A stretch of 64,000 bases of DNA from Zychaea mexicana (Eukaryota > Mucoromycota > Mucoromycetes > Mucorales > Lichtheimiaceae). Both the position numbers and the translations under genes were made by a program. The DNA lies in the NCBI RefSeq assembly GCF_025766255.1, contig NW_026516819.1, positions 25,990 to 89,989 on the forward strand, written 5' to 3'. Below, in pieces: positions 1-12,007 of this stretch. The notes beneath the pieces were generated by a model. It did not search any database, was not told the origin of the DNA, and saw nothing but the letters and a program-made list of their open reading frames with translations. Within the stretch, counting starts at the first letter, position 1. Each line of letters begins with the position of its first letter.

Positions 1-1670
1 CTGAAGCAAGAGGGTACCGCTGCTGTTTCGCTCTTCTTCTTCCTGCTTTACTTTTTACTTTGCCTTTTTTTTTTTACCAAAGTTCTTTTGCTGCTCACTA
101 TTACTCAACATTGCTTCATCTTTCAACGTCCTTCATTGCCATCTGGTCACGCTTGCTGCATCTCACTTTACGCCACTCGAACATTACGCTTCTTTGTCAT
201 CTTTACTTGCTATGGCTGCTCTGTCCTTGCCGTCAACAGAACGTTTTTTTCTCCTGTCACTATCGTCAATCGTGCTGGCTGTCATCTGTGGTGACGTTTT
301 TCTGCTCTTGTATAATAGAATCCAGCAATGCCGGCGCCCATGTTGCTCTGTCACCTGCAATACATACTCTGGTTTTTTTTGGCTGTCGTATACGTTGACT
401 TGCTCCATCTCACATTTCTCTCACTATCCAAGAGCGCGGACGTGTATATTCTACTCGTTGTACAGCCGAATTCCTTTCCTTGGGTGTCTTAAACTCTGCC
501 GAACGTATTGTGGCTCTACTTGGCGTCTTTGTTTCCAAGGCTCCTTTGCTGGACGGTCTTGTTTCTTGGTTTTCCTGTGCTTACCAACGATGCTGTGCAT
601 AGATGCTGCTCTGCCGCTTCAACGGACGACCTGTTCTTCTCATAGCTTTCCTGTGTATGCTTAAGCTGTATGCCTTCATCCGCCGTTTTGGATTTATCAA
701 GATCAAGGCTGAGACTGTGTTGTTGCTGTGGCTCTCCATGGATGAACTATGCTTTTGTTCGGACACATGCGTTTCCCTTGTGGGCTCCTACTGTGTTTGC
801 CGAAGTTATGATCCACATGGTAAGTTTTTCTAATTTAAGATCTTCCTTTATATTAGCTGGTCAGCACTTGTGGATTGTTTTATTAAAAAGCAAGAATGAT
901 TGATAGGATGAACAAGTGCATGTACACGCGCGATCGTTGACGGCAGACATTGTGGGTATTGGCGACGGTGGCAGAGGAATTTGGATGGGCAGGTTATTAT
1001 GTTTGTTTATGGAACAAGTGCAAGGCCGTTGACCATATAGCCATATCGAGATGCTGTTGGTGTGATAAGGTACTCTATGTGTATTACTGGATGAGCTTGA
1101 GCCATATTCTAACTTGCGGCGGTGATTTGTAATGTAGATACTACGTTTTTGTATCATTGTTACGTGTGAGGATCCAGGTAAGTGGTCAAAAGTGATTGCT
1201 GGGCAGGATCTGTTGTGTTGGGCATGCTGGTGGTGGATAAGTGGTGTGGGTATATGATTCAGAGTGCCGGTCTTTGTTTGCTGAAGGCAACAGTGTTGGA
1301 CTAGAAGGATGGAATTCTTAAATAAAGACGATCAATTTTGAAAAGAAAGCATAATGTTTTGAGCGGGTTAGAAGATGTGCTGTGAACGGCAGTTCTTTTG
1401 TCGGATTACTGATACGACGGATTGTGTGAGAGCACCAGTAAAAGAAATAAAAACAGAAGGATCTCCATTTCATAACTTGGCTTGATTACCAACGTACATA
1501 TGGATAACCAAACAACGATGACATCTGAAGATGACAAAGACTATAGTGAACCGTGATGTTCTTGCTGTCTTTGAGTGACTGTGCCGCTGAAAAAGAACAG
1601 CACTGCTCTCTTTTTCCTCTTTACCAAACAAAAGCATGACTATCACGAACGCTCCCAGCCATCCATCGTA
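1..1670. other. gene-poor left end
   Basis: No supportable gene is visible. The + strand is pyrimidine-rich, so several overlapping frames stay open for 60-150 codons and read as Leu/Phe/Ser/Cys-rich peptides in all three frames at once. That is a composition effect rather than coding. No tRNA-like fold or tandem array was seen before the trinucleotide run near 1675. Confidence 0.5.
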
Positions 1671-2692
1671 CTAGTTCTTGTTCTTGTTCTTGTTCTTGCT
1701 TTTGTTCTTCTTATGCTTATTGTTGTCGTTGTCATCGTTGTTGTCGTTATTGTCGTTGTTGTCGTTGTCATCGTCGTTATCGTTGTCGTTGTCGTCGTTG
1801 TTGTCGTCGTCGTCGTTGCTGTAAGCATTGTAGTCGTTGTAGTCGTTATCGTTGTTGTTGTTGTTTTTGTTGCTGTTGTATTCTAAACTCAACATAAATG
1901 AGTCGAAAAATTGCTGTTCTTTGCCTCTCGGGACAAGATGTCCGATTGCCCGTTGGATATCCTCTTGCTTAATGCTTTCCGGCTCCAGAACCTTTCGGCC
2001 CAGGGCCTCCACCAAGTTCAACGCAGCTCGGGCCGCACCAACGCACCCAAACTCGTCAAATGTTTCCACCGTAGCAGCCGCAGTCATAGTGTCTATTCTG
2101 GCCTTTTCTTCTTCCGTAAGTTCCCTGGGAACAATTTCGGCGTGTCGAAGCCTTTTCAGCACCCTTTCGTTTGTTGCCGGATTGCTGTCGACACGCCCAC
2201 TGTCCCCTTCCAGCTCGACTTGCCACTGCACCCCTCTGCGAAGCTGCACCGCGGACATCGAAACATAGGTGTTGAAAAGCCCATCTTGGTTTCGCCGTCT
2301 GCTTAGTTTGACTTCACCCTGGCACACAACAGACATCCCCTCCACAAGCTGAAGATCCAGAATAGCGTCCATTACTTCTGGGTTTCCTGCCCACACCTTT
2401 AGCATCACAATTAGTAACACCACAATTACAGTAACATCCTGACATGACCACACGTATCCCTTACCACATCACTCAAACAAAAACAAAAACAAACACGTAC
2501 CGTCATAAAACCACCGTCTACGTTCAGAGAAAAGCTCATCCAAGGACGCTCGCGCCGCGCACCGCTTCGAATTTCGGAGGAATTACGCCAGCTACCACAC
2601 CAACAAAAGGCATATTCTTCAATAAAACTTAAAAGAGCGGGGAAAAAAAACATGGGACAACCAGTTTTCAATTGTGCTTGTTTTACACTCAA
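1671..2692 (-). CDS. hypothetical protein, two exons, Asn/Asp/Lys repeat tail
   Basis: Two exons fit on the minus strand, 2692-2501 and 2396-1671. They join in phase across a 104-bp intron with donor GTACGT, acceptor AAAG and a branch-like TACTAAT just upstream. The joined core holds a beta-rich stretch (VVCQGEVKLSRRR) that could suit an OB-fold-like domain, then a charged helical part around EELTEEEKARI-like sequence. The last 60 or so residues are Asn/Asp then Lys/Asn only, read out of a trinucleotide microsatellite, so the real C-terminus may be shorter. The start is uncertain because the upstream frame remains open from residue 1 at 2692. I do not recognise the family. The clean intron argues for a real gene; no neighbour suggests a role. 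Confidence 0.42.
1675..1880. repeat. imperfect trinucleotide microsatellite (TTC/GTT/GTC type)
   Basis: The run begins as TTCTTG units and passes into GTT, GTC and GTA triplets for about 200 bp on the + strand. It supplies the low-complexity tail of the minus-strand gene and a spurious poly-Val frame on the + strand. Confidence 0.9.
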
Positions 2693-3560
2693 CCTCTATA
2701 TTCTAGCAGATGAGATTTTTCAACACCCAATCAGATCACATTCATTTTGTACTTGGAACAATATAATTGGGTTGTAGCCATCTTTTTCTAGCGTCTGACT
2801 GGAGGAAGACCCCACAGTCTGTTAGAAAAGAAGCTTTTTCATTAGCCCTTGTTTTAGAAGCATTGCCCTCTGAATTGTTGTTTCATTCAACATGTACTCT
2901 TTTTATTTGTCGTTATTTTAGATCATTATCCTCTTATTGGTTGTTTCATTGTGAATGCAATCACTTTATTTGTCTTTCCATTATTCGTTATTCAATGTGA
3001 AGGTGATTTTCATATTTGCTTATGGATTTATATATGGACGATTTTATTAGAATATGATGAGCCAAACCGGCAAAACGTTCATAGTTGCTACACTATTTTC
3101 TACAGCTATACGTGCTCTATGTTCTTGTTATAAACCAGCACCATCTTCGTAAGCAACAATAGTAGACCTACGCAGTAAAATACACAGTTTGAAAGCAGTA
3201 ATAAAATTCCCCAGCAGTGCTCCAATTAGCCTCGTGGTCATATCATAAGTATACAATGTAGGTACTTCCGTTAAACTAATGCAAAAAAAAAGAGCTGTAG
3301 CAGTAACAGCATTGTTCGTGGACAGCTAAGAATTAATGTTTCGTCATTCCCCAACCCATTCAGCCATACCTTTATTCTAAACACATCAGTCTATGCCAGT
3401 GAAAGTAGCGGAAAATATATACATAAGGCTCATTCATAGCTGAGGCAGCTTTACCCAATATCACACTTGTTATAGAAGCAAGAAAGTCCCTCGTAAGGAT
3501 TGTGAGTATGAGAAGCTGCCCAATTACGAGCAAAAACCAACATGTAGATATTCAATGGCA
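2660..3560. repeat. diverged copy of the repeat at 23530-24340
   Basis: Blocks here line up in the same order and orientation with the region downstream of helicase copy 1. The block at 2740-2830 (TTGTACTTGGAACAATATAA) matches 23645-23735 (TTGCACTTGGCACAATATCA). The block at 3050-3110 (GATGAGCCAAACCGGCAAAA) matches 23833-23880. The block at 3480-3515 matches 24292-24325. Identity by eye is about 70%, so this is an old dispersed copy. It contains no open frame of note. The flanks 2693-2720 and 3570-4240 show nothing else apart from a GGGGGG-CTGTA-CCCCCC hairpin at 3852-3868. Confidence 0.5.
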
Positions 3561-4241
3561 CAAACATGAGCAGCCACAGTGCACATTACCTTATATTTGT
3601 GCTTACGGCACCGCGCGAAAAACCAAATATTCAGTAGTTCAAAAAAAGCTTTATAGTTGGATGTCAAGCTTTGGGGGTATGAGCTGGAAAAACATCAGAG
3701 TGCATATACTAAATGTAGTAGATATGCACCAGGTAGCTCATGTGCATCTATGATTGTACTCTCTACCAGTGTACTGATGCAGAGGGCATTCAACGAGTTG
3801 CTCTATGATTTTACAAACGTTACTCCTATGAAAACGGACAGCGCCAGAGGCGGGGGGCTGTACCCCCCACCCACTTTTCTTTACTTTCTCATCTTGCTCT
3901 TTTATGAGCGCCCCTATATCCTAGGTTTACAGGAATCTAATTCATGCATTATGATGCAGCACACCTACTTGTCTCTCTAACAACAATAAAGATCCATATA
4001 CTTAAATACCCTATATATGCGTTTTCTCTATTCCGCTCCTTGTGTTGTGTAGCTTGTACTAGAGCAATGCATCAATGTGTTTGATGCAGAAACATACATC
4101 GTTCGTTTTTATTATGTGTAATAAGAGGAAAATGCAGGAATGATTTAGAAGAAAGGACACGTGTACTCTTACAAAAGAAAAGAAAAGAAAAGAGAGAGCG
4201 ATCGTCTTAATCATTGTTCTTTTTCTAATTCCCATCTCGTC

Positions 4242-7200
4242 ATGGAGAATAATCCGGAGCTAGTTGCATGCTTTTGCCCAGAATGTAGCAGAAGCACTGT
4301 TCTTGGCTTCCGTGAGGTTACCCGCTTGCAAAGAGAACAGCATACTCAACGTTCTGTGAATGCTGCAAGATCTAGAATGTCGCACAATGGTATGGCTGCT
4401 GATGTAGGATATCAAGTGTTGGCACTGTATTAATAAAATATTTCGTATTACAGTGAGTGCAATTATAGCTACATTTGAAGGTGAGCAGCCTTCACCCTCC
4501 CAACCGTCACCGTCGGCATCAGCGAATAATATGGATATCGATGTTATGGATATCGACGATGGCGTTTTGAATGAGCCTTCTCCCTCCCGTTCTCCTGGTA
4601 TGCTGAGATAAGCGATCGAAAAGTAGTAAAGAGTAAAAAATAATCATAGTTGAACGTATATAGCTGTTGCTGCCGTTCGCCGGTTATCGTTCTCTGCTGA
4701 GGACACTGTCTTTGGGGTTGAGGAAGAAGAGGAATCAATAGCAAGCGACGATCGCTTGCTTGATGCAGACGATGTCGAATGGGAGATCATGGTGACAATG
4801 GCAATGTAATTGAGACAGCCAGCATTGACGAGGAAGGAGGTGTGTATATGCTAATATGTGTCCAAGGCAACCCATTTTATTACAATCGTTTAAAATTTCT
4901 CATACCTTCCAAAAGATGCTACAAGTTCTCCTGCACGCACATCATTGCTTTCGGGATATTCGCATCCCTATGTCCTTGTCATTGTTTTCCTTGTCCTCTT
5001 CCAGCTGCACCTTATGTCTGAGCATATGTCAACGGCGCTTATTGAGTTTTGTGGACTCCTCCTCGAAGATCTTCCGCTCCCGTCCACCGACCGCCTTTCT
5101 CTCTCTCTTGCTACCTTGCGTCGAATCACTGGCATCTCTTCCCAGATCGATTCCCTGCGTCGTTATGTATCTTGAACTAAATGCCATAGCATTTACCTTT
5201 TGACTCCAGATTGCCCGCGCACATGCACGAATGACGATATCCGTTACAACCGCCTCTGTGGTCAAGCACTGTTTCGATCCACGGGTAATAGCCTGTTACC
5301 GATTAAAAATTTGCTTACCAGCCCTTGTCTGCGAGTATTGAGCGACTGTTCAAGCGACCGGGATTCGAAGCAATGATCGAAGCATGGCGCGATCGCAGAA
5401 GTGTGGCAAATGCTTTTTTTGACGTTTATGATGGTGACATGTGGCGAGATCTTGTTGATCGTGCTGGTCGTCGATTCGTCGAAGAGATTCGATCGCTTTT
5501 GCTTACGCTCAACGTTGACTGGTTTGGCCCGTTCATAAATTCGACTTACTCCTGTGGTGCAGTTTACCTAACTGTCAATAATCTCCCCCGATCTGAGCGC
5601 TACAAAACCGAAAACGTTATACTTGTTGGAGTAATGCCAGGTCCTCGAGAACCCAGCACATCTGACATGAATCATTACCTGCGCCCATTGGTTGATGATT
5701 TGCTTCAGTGGTATGACTGGAAAACGATCGGGACGAATGAGTGTCCAGACGGAGCGCAAGTACGTTTGGCACTCCTACTCAATGCTTGTGATATACCTGC
5801 CGCCAGAAAAACAAGTGGATTCACCTCGCACGCAAGTACTTGTGCTTGCCATAAGTGCGCTCGCCAATTTCCCGTTTTTCCTGGCACATCAGACATCGAC
5901 TACTCGGGATTCAATTTGTACGAATGGGAATTGCGGACACGCGAAGACAATCGAGAGAACGCCCAGCAATGGCGACAAGCCGAGACACTTGCTGCTCGCC
6001 GACAGATCGAACGTGACACCGGAACACGATGGTCTAAATTGCACCGCCTTGAATACTTCGATCCCGTTCGCTGCACGATCATCGATCCAATGCACAACTT
6101 GTTTCTTGGCACGGCAAAACGTATGACCAAGATGTGGATCGAAAACGGCGACCTTACCAGGCAGGACCTTTGTGAAATGCAGGTTTTGGCAGACAGCATC
6201 GTGCTCCCTCCTGACTACGTTTCCTTGAAGCGGAAGATCGGAGCTGGCTTCTCTTTTATGACCGCTGATGATTGGAAATCGTGGTGTATCGTATACTCGC
6301 CCTTCGTCTTGCAAAACCATCTGCCCTGCCATCTTCTCGCTCACTGGCTGAGCTTCGTAAACGCCTGTCGATTGCTGGTCAAGCCTTCCGTCACCATGAA
6401 CGAGATAGAAGGAGCCAACACGTTTTTGCTGGACTTTTGTCGTGGTGTCGAACGCATATATAGCACAGAGCAAATCACGCCAAATATGCATCTGCATATG
6501 CACTTGGACGTAACGATCGAGGATTTTGGACCTTTATATGCTTTCTGGCTCTTTAGTTTTGAGAGATATAATGGATATTTAAAGGAGATCGATACGAACC
6601 AGAAGGATTTATTCGAGATGACGTTCATGAAGAAGTTCTTGCAAAAGACAGGTGCTCGCGACTTTGTCCGGTCGTTTGAGGACCGCTTCATGGACAAGCC
6701 AAGCCATTTCGCCTTCTTGAATCGCTTTTTGGACATCGTGCAGCCGATGAAGCAAACTGGTGACACTACGAGTGGTGCGTTCGATCCACACAGATTTTTT
6801 GCGCTGTCGACCGGTACTGAACAGGCCACTGGAGGCGAGCCACTACCACCAGATGCATAGCCGGTAGATTTTGCACCAGCAACGTTTATGCCTGACCCAG
6901 TATATACTTTCCTTCTGGCCTTTTATCAATCCGTTTATGGCACCCATCTGGACCATTACAGAGATGCGCAGGGTAGCCGGGTGTTTGTGAACAATCGTTA
7001 TAACAAGATGAAGACAATCACCATTATGGGTCAGCTCTATAGGAGCAAAGAAGCAAGATCGCGGCGTGGTGCGTGCGCACAGGTGCTGTATGAAGCAGAA
7101 GATCGAGGCGAACCGATCGCTTGGCCGTGCGAAATCCAGTACTTCTTCCGCCACGAGTTAAAGGTCGACGCCCAGCTCAAAGAACATGTTTTTGCCTTTG

Positions 7201-7412
7201 TTCCCTGGCATAGCATTTACAGCAGTAATGAGTCGTTGTTCGTGGATGAATATCTGGAGACATGGCGTAGCCACTTCCTTGCTGAGGACATGCACTGCAT
7301 CGTGCCCGTTCATCGTCTGTATAGTCAAGTGGCAGTTGTAAAATACGGCGATCAAACGCACGCAAGTGGTAGAACAGTCGTTATTCCGTTGCCTAAAAAG
7401 ATGTTGGCGTAA
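4242..7412 (+). pseudogene. Tnp2-type (CACTA/Plavaka-like) DDE transposase, broken
   Basis: This is a cut-and-paste transposase of the Tnp2 family. The N-terminus from 4242 has a Cys-rich finger (CFCPECS, then H-T-Q-R), followed by Ser/Pro- and Asp/Glu-rich exons near 4480-4600, 4666-4850 and 5005-5170, a zinc knuckle near 5215-5280 and the main exon from about 5315. Family hallmarks in the main exon are GVMPGPREPST, NHYLRPLVDDL, the CACHKCARQFP zinc motif and IIDPMHNLFLGTAKRM. Two lesions are clear. An A-run at 5305-5309 is one base too short to keep the conserved Y-Q-P-L-S block in frame with the knuckle upstream. An in-frame TAG lies at 6858-6860, after which the same frame runs on to 7412 (VIPLPKK end). 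The small-exon boundaries are approximate. The call to family is firm; whether any protein is made is doubtful. Confidence 0.78.
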
Positions 7413-7622
7413 AACAAAGAGAAGCAATTTTTTCTCCTCCCCCTCCTCAAAACTATCTTTCTCTTATTTCTTTCTCCCCCCACCAACTACTCAAAACGAG
7501 CGGCCTCTTGCTTCTTCCTTTCCCCACCAAATAAATAGCACACTTACACACGCATATTATACAGACGTATTTTTGCCCACCCCTAACCCGCACAGCATAA
7601 GCCGGCAACCGCTTTATTTACT

Positions 7623-8757
7623 TTAAGCAAACATCCAGTCTTGCAGCTGCTCACGCACAGCCGAGCACAAGGTAACTGCCTTTCGTGCTACTGATCGTTC
7701 AAGCACGTTCGGCTGCGAGTCAACGTCCACAGCCGGTCTGAAATCGTCAAGGCTTTTCAGAAAGACGTTTGCCTACAAACAACATCTCTGTCAAGATTCA
7801 CGTGTAAAGAAATCTACTTTGAAAGTAATTACCCGCTCACTACGCCATTCGGGCACGAAGACCGAGACACGCTTGCCACTGCGCAGGACACCAGTGCTGC
7901 TGCTTTCGTTGTCGGTCTCCTCTTCCGACATACATCCGTCCTGGAGCAACGACTTTCCACCGGGGTACTGTTCCTCCAGTTCGATCGCACGTTGCTGGAA
8001 AACATTGAGTCGTCGTACTAATTTCTGTTTCAGATGTTAAGACAATACTCTTACAAAACCTCCTATTACTTTACTTACGCTATGTCTGCGCTGATAGCGT
8101 CTTCTCATCACTTTTTTGCGCGCTTTCGTCTCGGGCGACTCGTTCCCCTTCGTCCTTAAATTGTCAAAATGGGTGTCTGCTTCTTGTCCAAGTTGAAGCA
8201 GCCTTGGCCTTCGATGTAGTCGACAAGGCGCTTCACGGCATCCTTGTTGGCCTGGTTTGTGAAGGGGAGGTCGAGCCTGAGACCAGCGTCGCCCAGTCGC
8301 TCATTCTGTGTACGTATACAATCCTTCAACACATTTATTGTAACAACAGAATTCTTTTTAGCAATCATCACTGTTCTAATATTCACCACTTTCTTTTTTT
8401 TACAATTGTCTCTCTGTTCTCTAGTATGGCACTTACAGACACAAGTGGAACACGACGACCACGCGCTTCAGCTTGACGGCCAACGCCAACGCCACCACCT
8501 TGACCTTCACCGAGGGCCCCACTACCAACTGTGGCAGTACGATATGCCATATTGGCAACTGTTTGGCCAATTCTATCGACCTTTTCGTGCAGGGCCTGGT
8601 TCTCGGCCTACAAATTACGGACAGTATCCAAGAGCGTGTTATGCTGTTGTTGTTGTTGCTGCTGCCGATCCAGGACACTGTTCTGCTGTTGGGCATCATT
8701 TTCACGCTGCGCCATGCGCCGTTGTCGCTGGGCTTGGAGATCGCTTACAGTAGGCAT
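7623..8757 (-). pseudogene. coiled-coil, basic-region protein associated with fungal transposons, broken
   Basis: Four exons fit on the minus strand: 8757-8437, 8305-8079, 8024-7833 and 7772-7623, all with GT-AG borders. The protein starts with a Gln-rich coiled coil (QRRMAQREND then poly-Gln), continues through a helical segment, a very basic block (KARKKVMRRRYQRRH), the motif PGGKSLLQDGCMSEEETD, a W-R-S site and a short helical end. I recall similar NESPETKA / MSDEE-W-R-S proteins as common, repetitive unknowns in Mucorales, but cannot name a function. It has an in-frame TAG near 8597 (VRNL-stop-AENQ) and a frame break at a CCC run near 8168, so it looks dead. It lies tail-to-tail with the Tnp2 remnant. 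A similar layout recurs in the gene at 12901-14327. Confidence 0.55.
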
Positions 8758-11099
8758 CTATACAGTATTATCATCTCTCAATATACAACATTAACTAACA
8801 GCGGCAGTGGTTATTATAATTTACGTTCGTTTTGTTATTTTATCGTGTAGGCACAAGAAGTATTGGAGGAAAGAGGTTTGATAAAATGCAAGTACCTGGA
8901 TCTACAGGGGATCATTTTATTGTACTCTTTTAATGCATGGTCAGCATGACTTTAACAGTATTGCAGGTTAGTTAATTTCGCATCGATCGTTCCTTCGTAT
9001 TTTACGCCTTTCTTTCTGTTTCTTTCTCTTCCTTTTCTCTTCTTTCCTGGCTGCTACGATACTCTATTCTCTCAAGGACCCAATACCGTAGGTTTGTAAG
9101 GCACTCTTTACTTTTATCGCTCTTCAACTACCTCTAAGTCTCTGCAGCTTTTATTAAGGATATTTTATTTCGTGTGTACATGTAGCTCATGATTCGACCG
9201 GTTTTCCTATCCAAAATCATAGGCATGATCCACACGAGTTGAAGCTTGTAAGTATTCCCTTTGTAATGTTTACATACTTTCTTTCTACAGTTTCTTTCAC
9301 TAAAAGCCTTCTTTCCTCATTCATAGCTTGTTTGTACTTTGCATGGTCTTCCATCCTAAACATCCGCGTAGATCCCCATTTGCACTGCTGCATGCAGGTT
9401 GCCCACTGTCCGATCGCTGTTGGCACCGTCCAAGCGGAACTTTTCAGGTACGGTAAAGCTACCCATATTTTTGCTTCTGTCTAGCTGCAGTGCAGGTTAC
9501 CTTCGTTCTTCTTAAGTGAATCGCGGACTCATTAGCACACACAGCATGATTCACCCTTTTGCCTTTGCCCCATCACCATCTAGAGATTTTATGCACCACA
9601 TTCACACACCTATACATAGAAGACTCCTTTCACCCTTCGCATTTATTCTTTACCACCCCTTTAATGCTTTCTATTGCTCTGTAAATGTTTTCCGAAACTT
9701 AAGTAATGGAATAAATAAATTCGGTTGTATATGACCATACTATGATAATCATCACTGCTATACAATAATCAAAACCTGCTGCAATTGTTTCATCCGTTTA
9801 GTATATGCCCAAAATCGATCGCGCTAAATTATGCTATGCAGACCTCTGTATGCACGATGAAGCTTCAGTACCCAGTCTACCCATTATCAAAATTGGAAAC
9901 CAACTATAAAGCTGTTGAAAACAGCTGAATATGTGATAAAAAAGCTGCCTTTTGCAGGAACTATAAAGTGGTTATAAAATAGCTTTATATTTGGATGACA
10001 AGCAGTATATTCAGCTTATATTCAGCTATTTTTGCCTCCTTATATTACCCCTCCTACCCAGTGCCGGAATTTTGGCGTAGAGTATAGATGTACAAGAGAG
10101 GGATAAAAAAAATTTTCACCCATGCTCTCCTTCTTACACGATGTCAGAAATAAAATATCGCCCTACCATACAAACGACACTCAAACAAATCTTCAATTTT
10201 ATATATCATATATATTAACTATCTGATAAAACAGCAGCATAAATAACTGTAATAATGTATATATTTTAGTACGCAGTAGGCCTAGATGCAAATCGAACAG
10301 TATTTGATTAGCTGCAAGAACCTTGACCCTGTCAGTACTCGTCCGTCGTCGTCACGTGAGTGATTTTTTTTTATTATTTATAAATAAGTTTTAATTCCAG
10401 ATTACTGTATTTTGCTTTTGCAAACAATTGGGTCGTACGCCCGAATGCGCTTAAGCTCGGTACGACTCCCGGCATACGTAGGTTCGAGACCTGCACTCGC
10501 CACTTTTGTAGTTTTTTTTAGAGAAAGACAAAAATTTCCTTACACTTAGTTTTCTCTCCTTCTGTGTACTCGAAAGATTACAGAGCTCTTCATTTTATCC
10601 TTCATTCACATATCCAAAGAATCTATGCTAAATACAAAAACTGGATCGAATGCAAATCCAATTTGCTTTCTTTCAGCCGTTCACTCCACATGTTGCTTTA
10701 TTCATAAAGGGATTTAAATGACTTTATTCTATCATATCATTGTCTTTTACTCTATTTAGTTTTTCGATATACAAGATCATGCAGAGCGGATTTGATATCC
10801 AATCCTATCCAATTCACGAAGAGCCATGTTGACTATATAATGATCAAGCGTAGCGGCCTAAAGCTAGAATACACACAGAAATAACGCACGACTTATTGAT
10901 ATACTTTGTGCCATTGCTCAACCTGATAATCACACTTCACTCTCTGCAGAAAAGCCTATGGATTTCCCTCTGCTCGATATAAAGACAAAAAGATGAATTC
11001 ACAACAGTTTCTGATATGGATGGTTATAAGTCAAGCAGCATAAACTAGTATACATTAATGCAGTGTCTGCATGTGCATGTCAAAATGACCTACAGCCTT
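8758..11099. other. gene-poor AT-rich interval
   Basis: No convincing gene is visible. A short minus-strand frame near 9480-9217 reads FTVPEKFRLDGANSDRTVGN before breaking and could be a gene scrap. At 9895-10030 a cluster of AGCTG/CAGCT and TATAAAG words (AACTATAAAGCTGTTG, AGCTTTATATTTGGATGACA) resembles a word at 3645-3680 (AGCTTTATAGTTGGATGTCA), which may mark a small dispersed repeat. The tRNA-like site at 10430-10519 is listed separately. Confidence 0.45.
10430..10519 (+). other. tRNA-like Pol III element (possible tRNA pseudogene)
   Basis: At 10481-10491 GGTTCGAGACC matches the Pol III B-box consensus exactly. It sits in a good T-arm (GTAGG-TTCGAGA-CCTGC, five pairs) followed by ACTCGCC-A, as at a tRNA 3' end. 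T-runs at 10504-10507 and 10512-10519 could terminate Pol III. Upstream I cannot build a proper acceptor or D-arm. Instead GTCGTAC (10432-10438) and GTACGAC (10459-10465) form a perfect seven-pair hairpin. It may be a decayed tRNA or the head of a tRNA-derived SINE. Confidence 0.33.
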
Positions 11100-11820
11100 T
11101 TATTGTCGCCGCTGATGCGATGCCCACTCTCGCCAAGCTTTCATTCCGTCTTGGCGATCTCGCTCTCTTCTGCGTTGCACATCGTCGTCATTCACCCTTT
11201 CAAGCGACATATCTTTTCGATCAAAAGATCGAAACAACTGCAGAAGTTCTCGGTACGTTGTCACCTGCGGATTGTTCATGATCGTTGATGATATGTTGTA
11301 TACAAAGCCATTCACCCCGGTAATGTACCACAGCTTTCCCGAAAATAAAGGTGCAGGACAGTCTGTGGGGCATATGTCGGCTTCTCTTTCAACACCTGGA
11401 TATCCATATTTTAATAAAGATGACGAAAGATGAAAGTGGCTTAAGATCTACCTCGAATCCGCGTTCCACCATCTCCTGTATCGCTTCATGTTCATACAAG
11501 GAGCGCACACCGTCGATGACACATACGTTGCAACGTACATATACCCTGATCCTGGGCTGCCCTCTCGGAACTGCATCGTCCAAGTAAGCAGGGCGAATCA
11601 CCAACCAACCCATGCGTCTGACGAAATTGCGCAGGGCAAAATCCTCGTAAATTGCGCCATTGACAATCACAGGGGGGAGTTGAAGCATGTAAAGCCTCGT
11701 TACCTCGTCATCGTTAGGCCTTCCTCTGATGCGGCCACGTTCTCCCCTTGTGGCAGGGAGAACAACTGTCGTGCTTTCATCGTAAGACTCGTAATTTTCA
11801 GGAACGTTTGAGGTATCCAT
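11100..11820 (-). pseudogene. hypothetical protein related to the gene at 12008-12583, frame broken
   Basis: The first exon from the ATG at 11820 ends near 11450 before a GTAGAT donor. The second part runs from about 11400 to 11100 and ends in a basic tail (QRRRERDRQ, WREWASHQRRQ). The motif IRVYV followed about 20 residues later by AIQEMVERGFEV is shared with the next gene upstream (IRVYV, AMQQLMDRGFKV), and both end in Arg/Lys-rich helices. So these are tandem paralogues about 200 residues long. The two exons do not join in phase with the splice sites I can see, so I score it as probably broken. The family is unknown to me. Confidence 0.42.
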
Positions 11821-12007
11821 TTTGGGAGAAAGAGAAAGTGTGTATCTCTGTTTGCGGTCGGGTTTAAAATCCTTAAACTAGTCTGATCCACCTTTTTACA
11901 GTGACGCTAATGAACAGACTTCAACCAACAATGGAAATGATACATTAAAGTAATTCTAACCTGGAAAGTAATAGATCAAATTTAAAAAAAAAGATATATT
12001 CTTTTTA

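Noticed and set aside
60..664. Overlapping hydrophobic Cys/Leu/Phe frames
   Set aside because: Open in several frames at once because the strand is pyrimidine-rich; no start context, splice pattern or family motif.
1575..1886. Poly-Val membrane-like protein on the + strand
   Set aside because: It is the antisense reading of the trinucleotide microsatellite.
3852..3868. GGGGGG-CTGTA-CCCCCC hairpin
   Set aside because: Clear inverted repeat but isolated; no transcript or element edge could be tied to it.
9217..9485. Short minus-strand frame near FTVPEKFRLDG
   Set aside because: Breaks after about 35 residues in each frame; no splice partners; kept only as a possible scrap.
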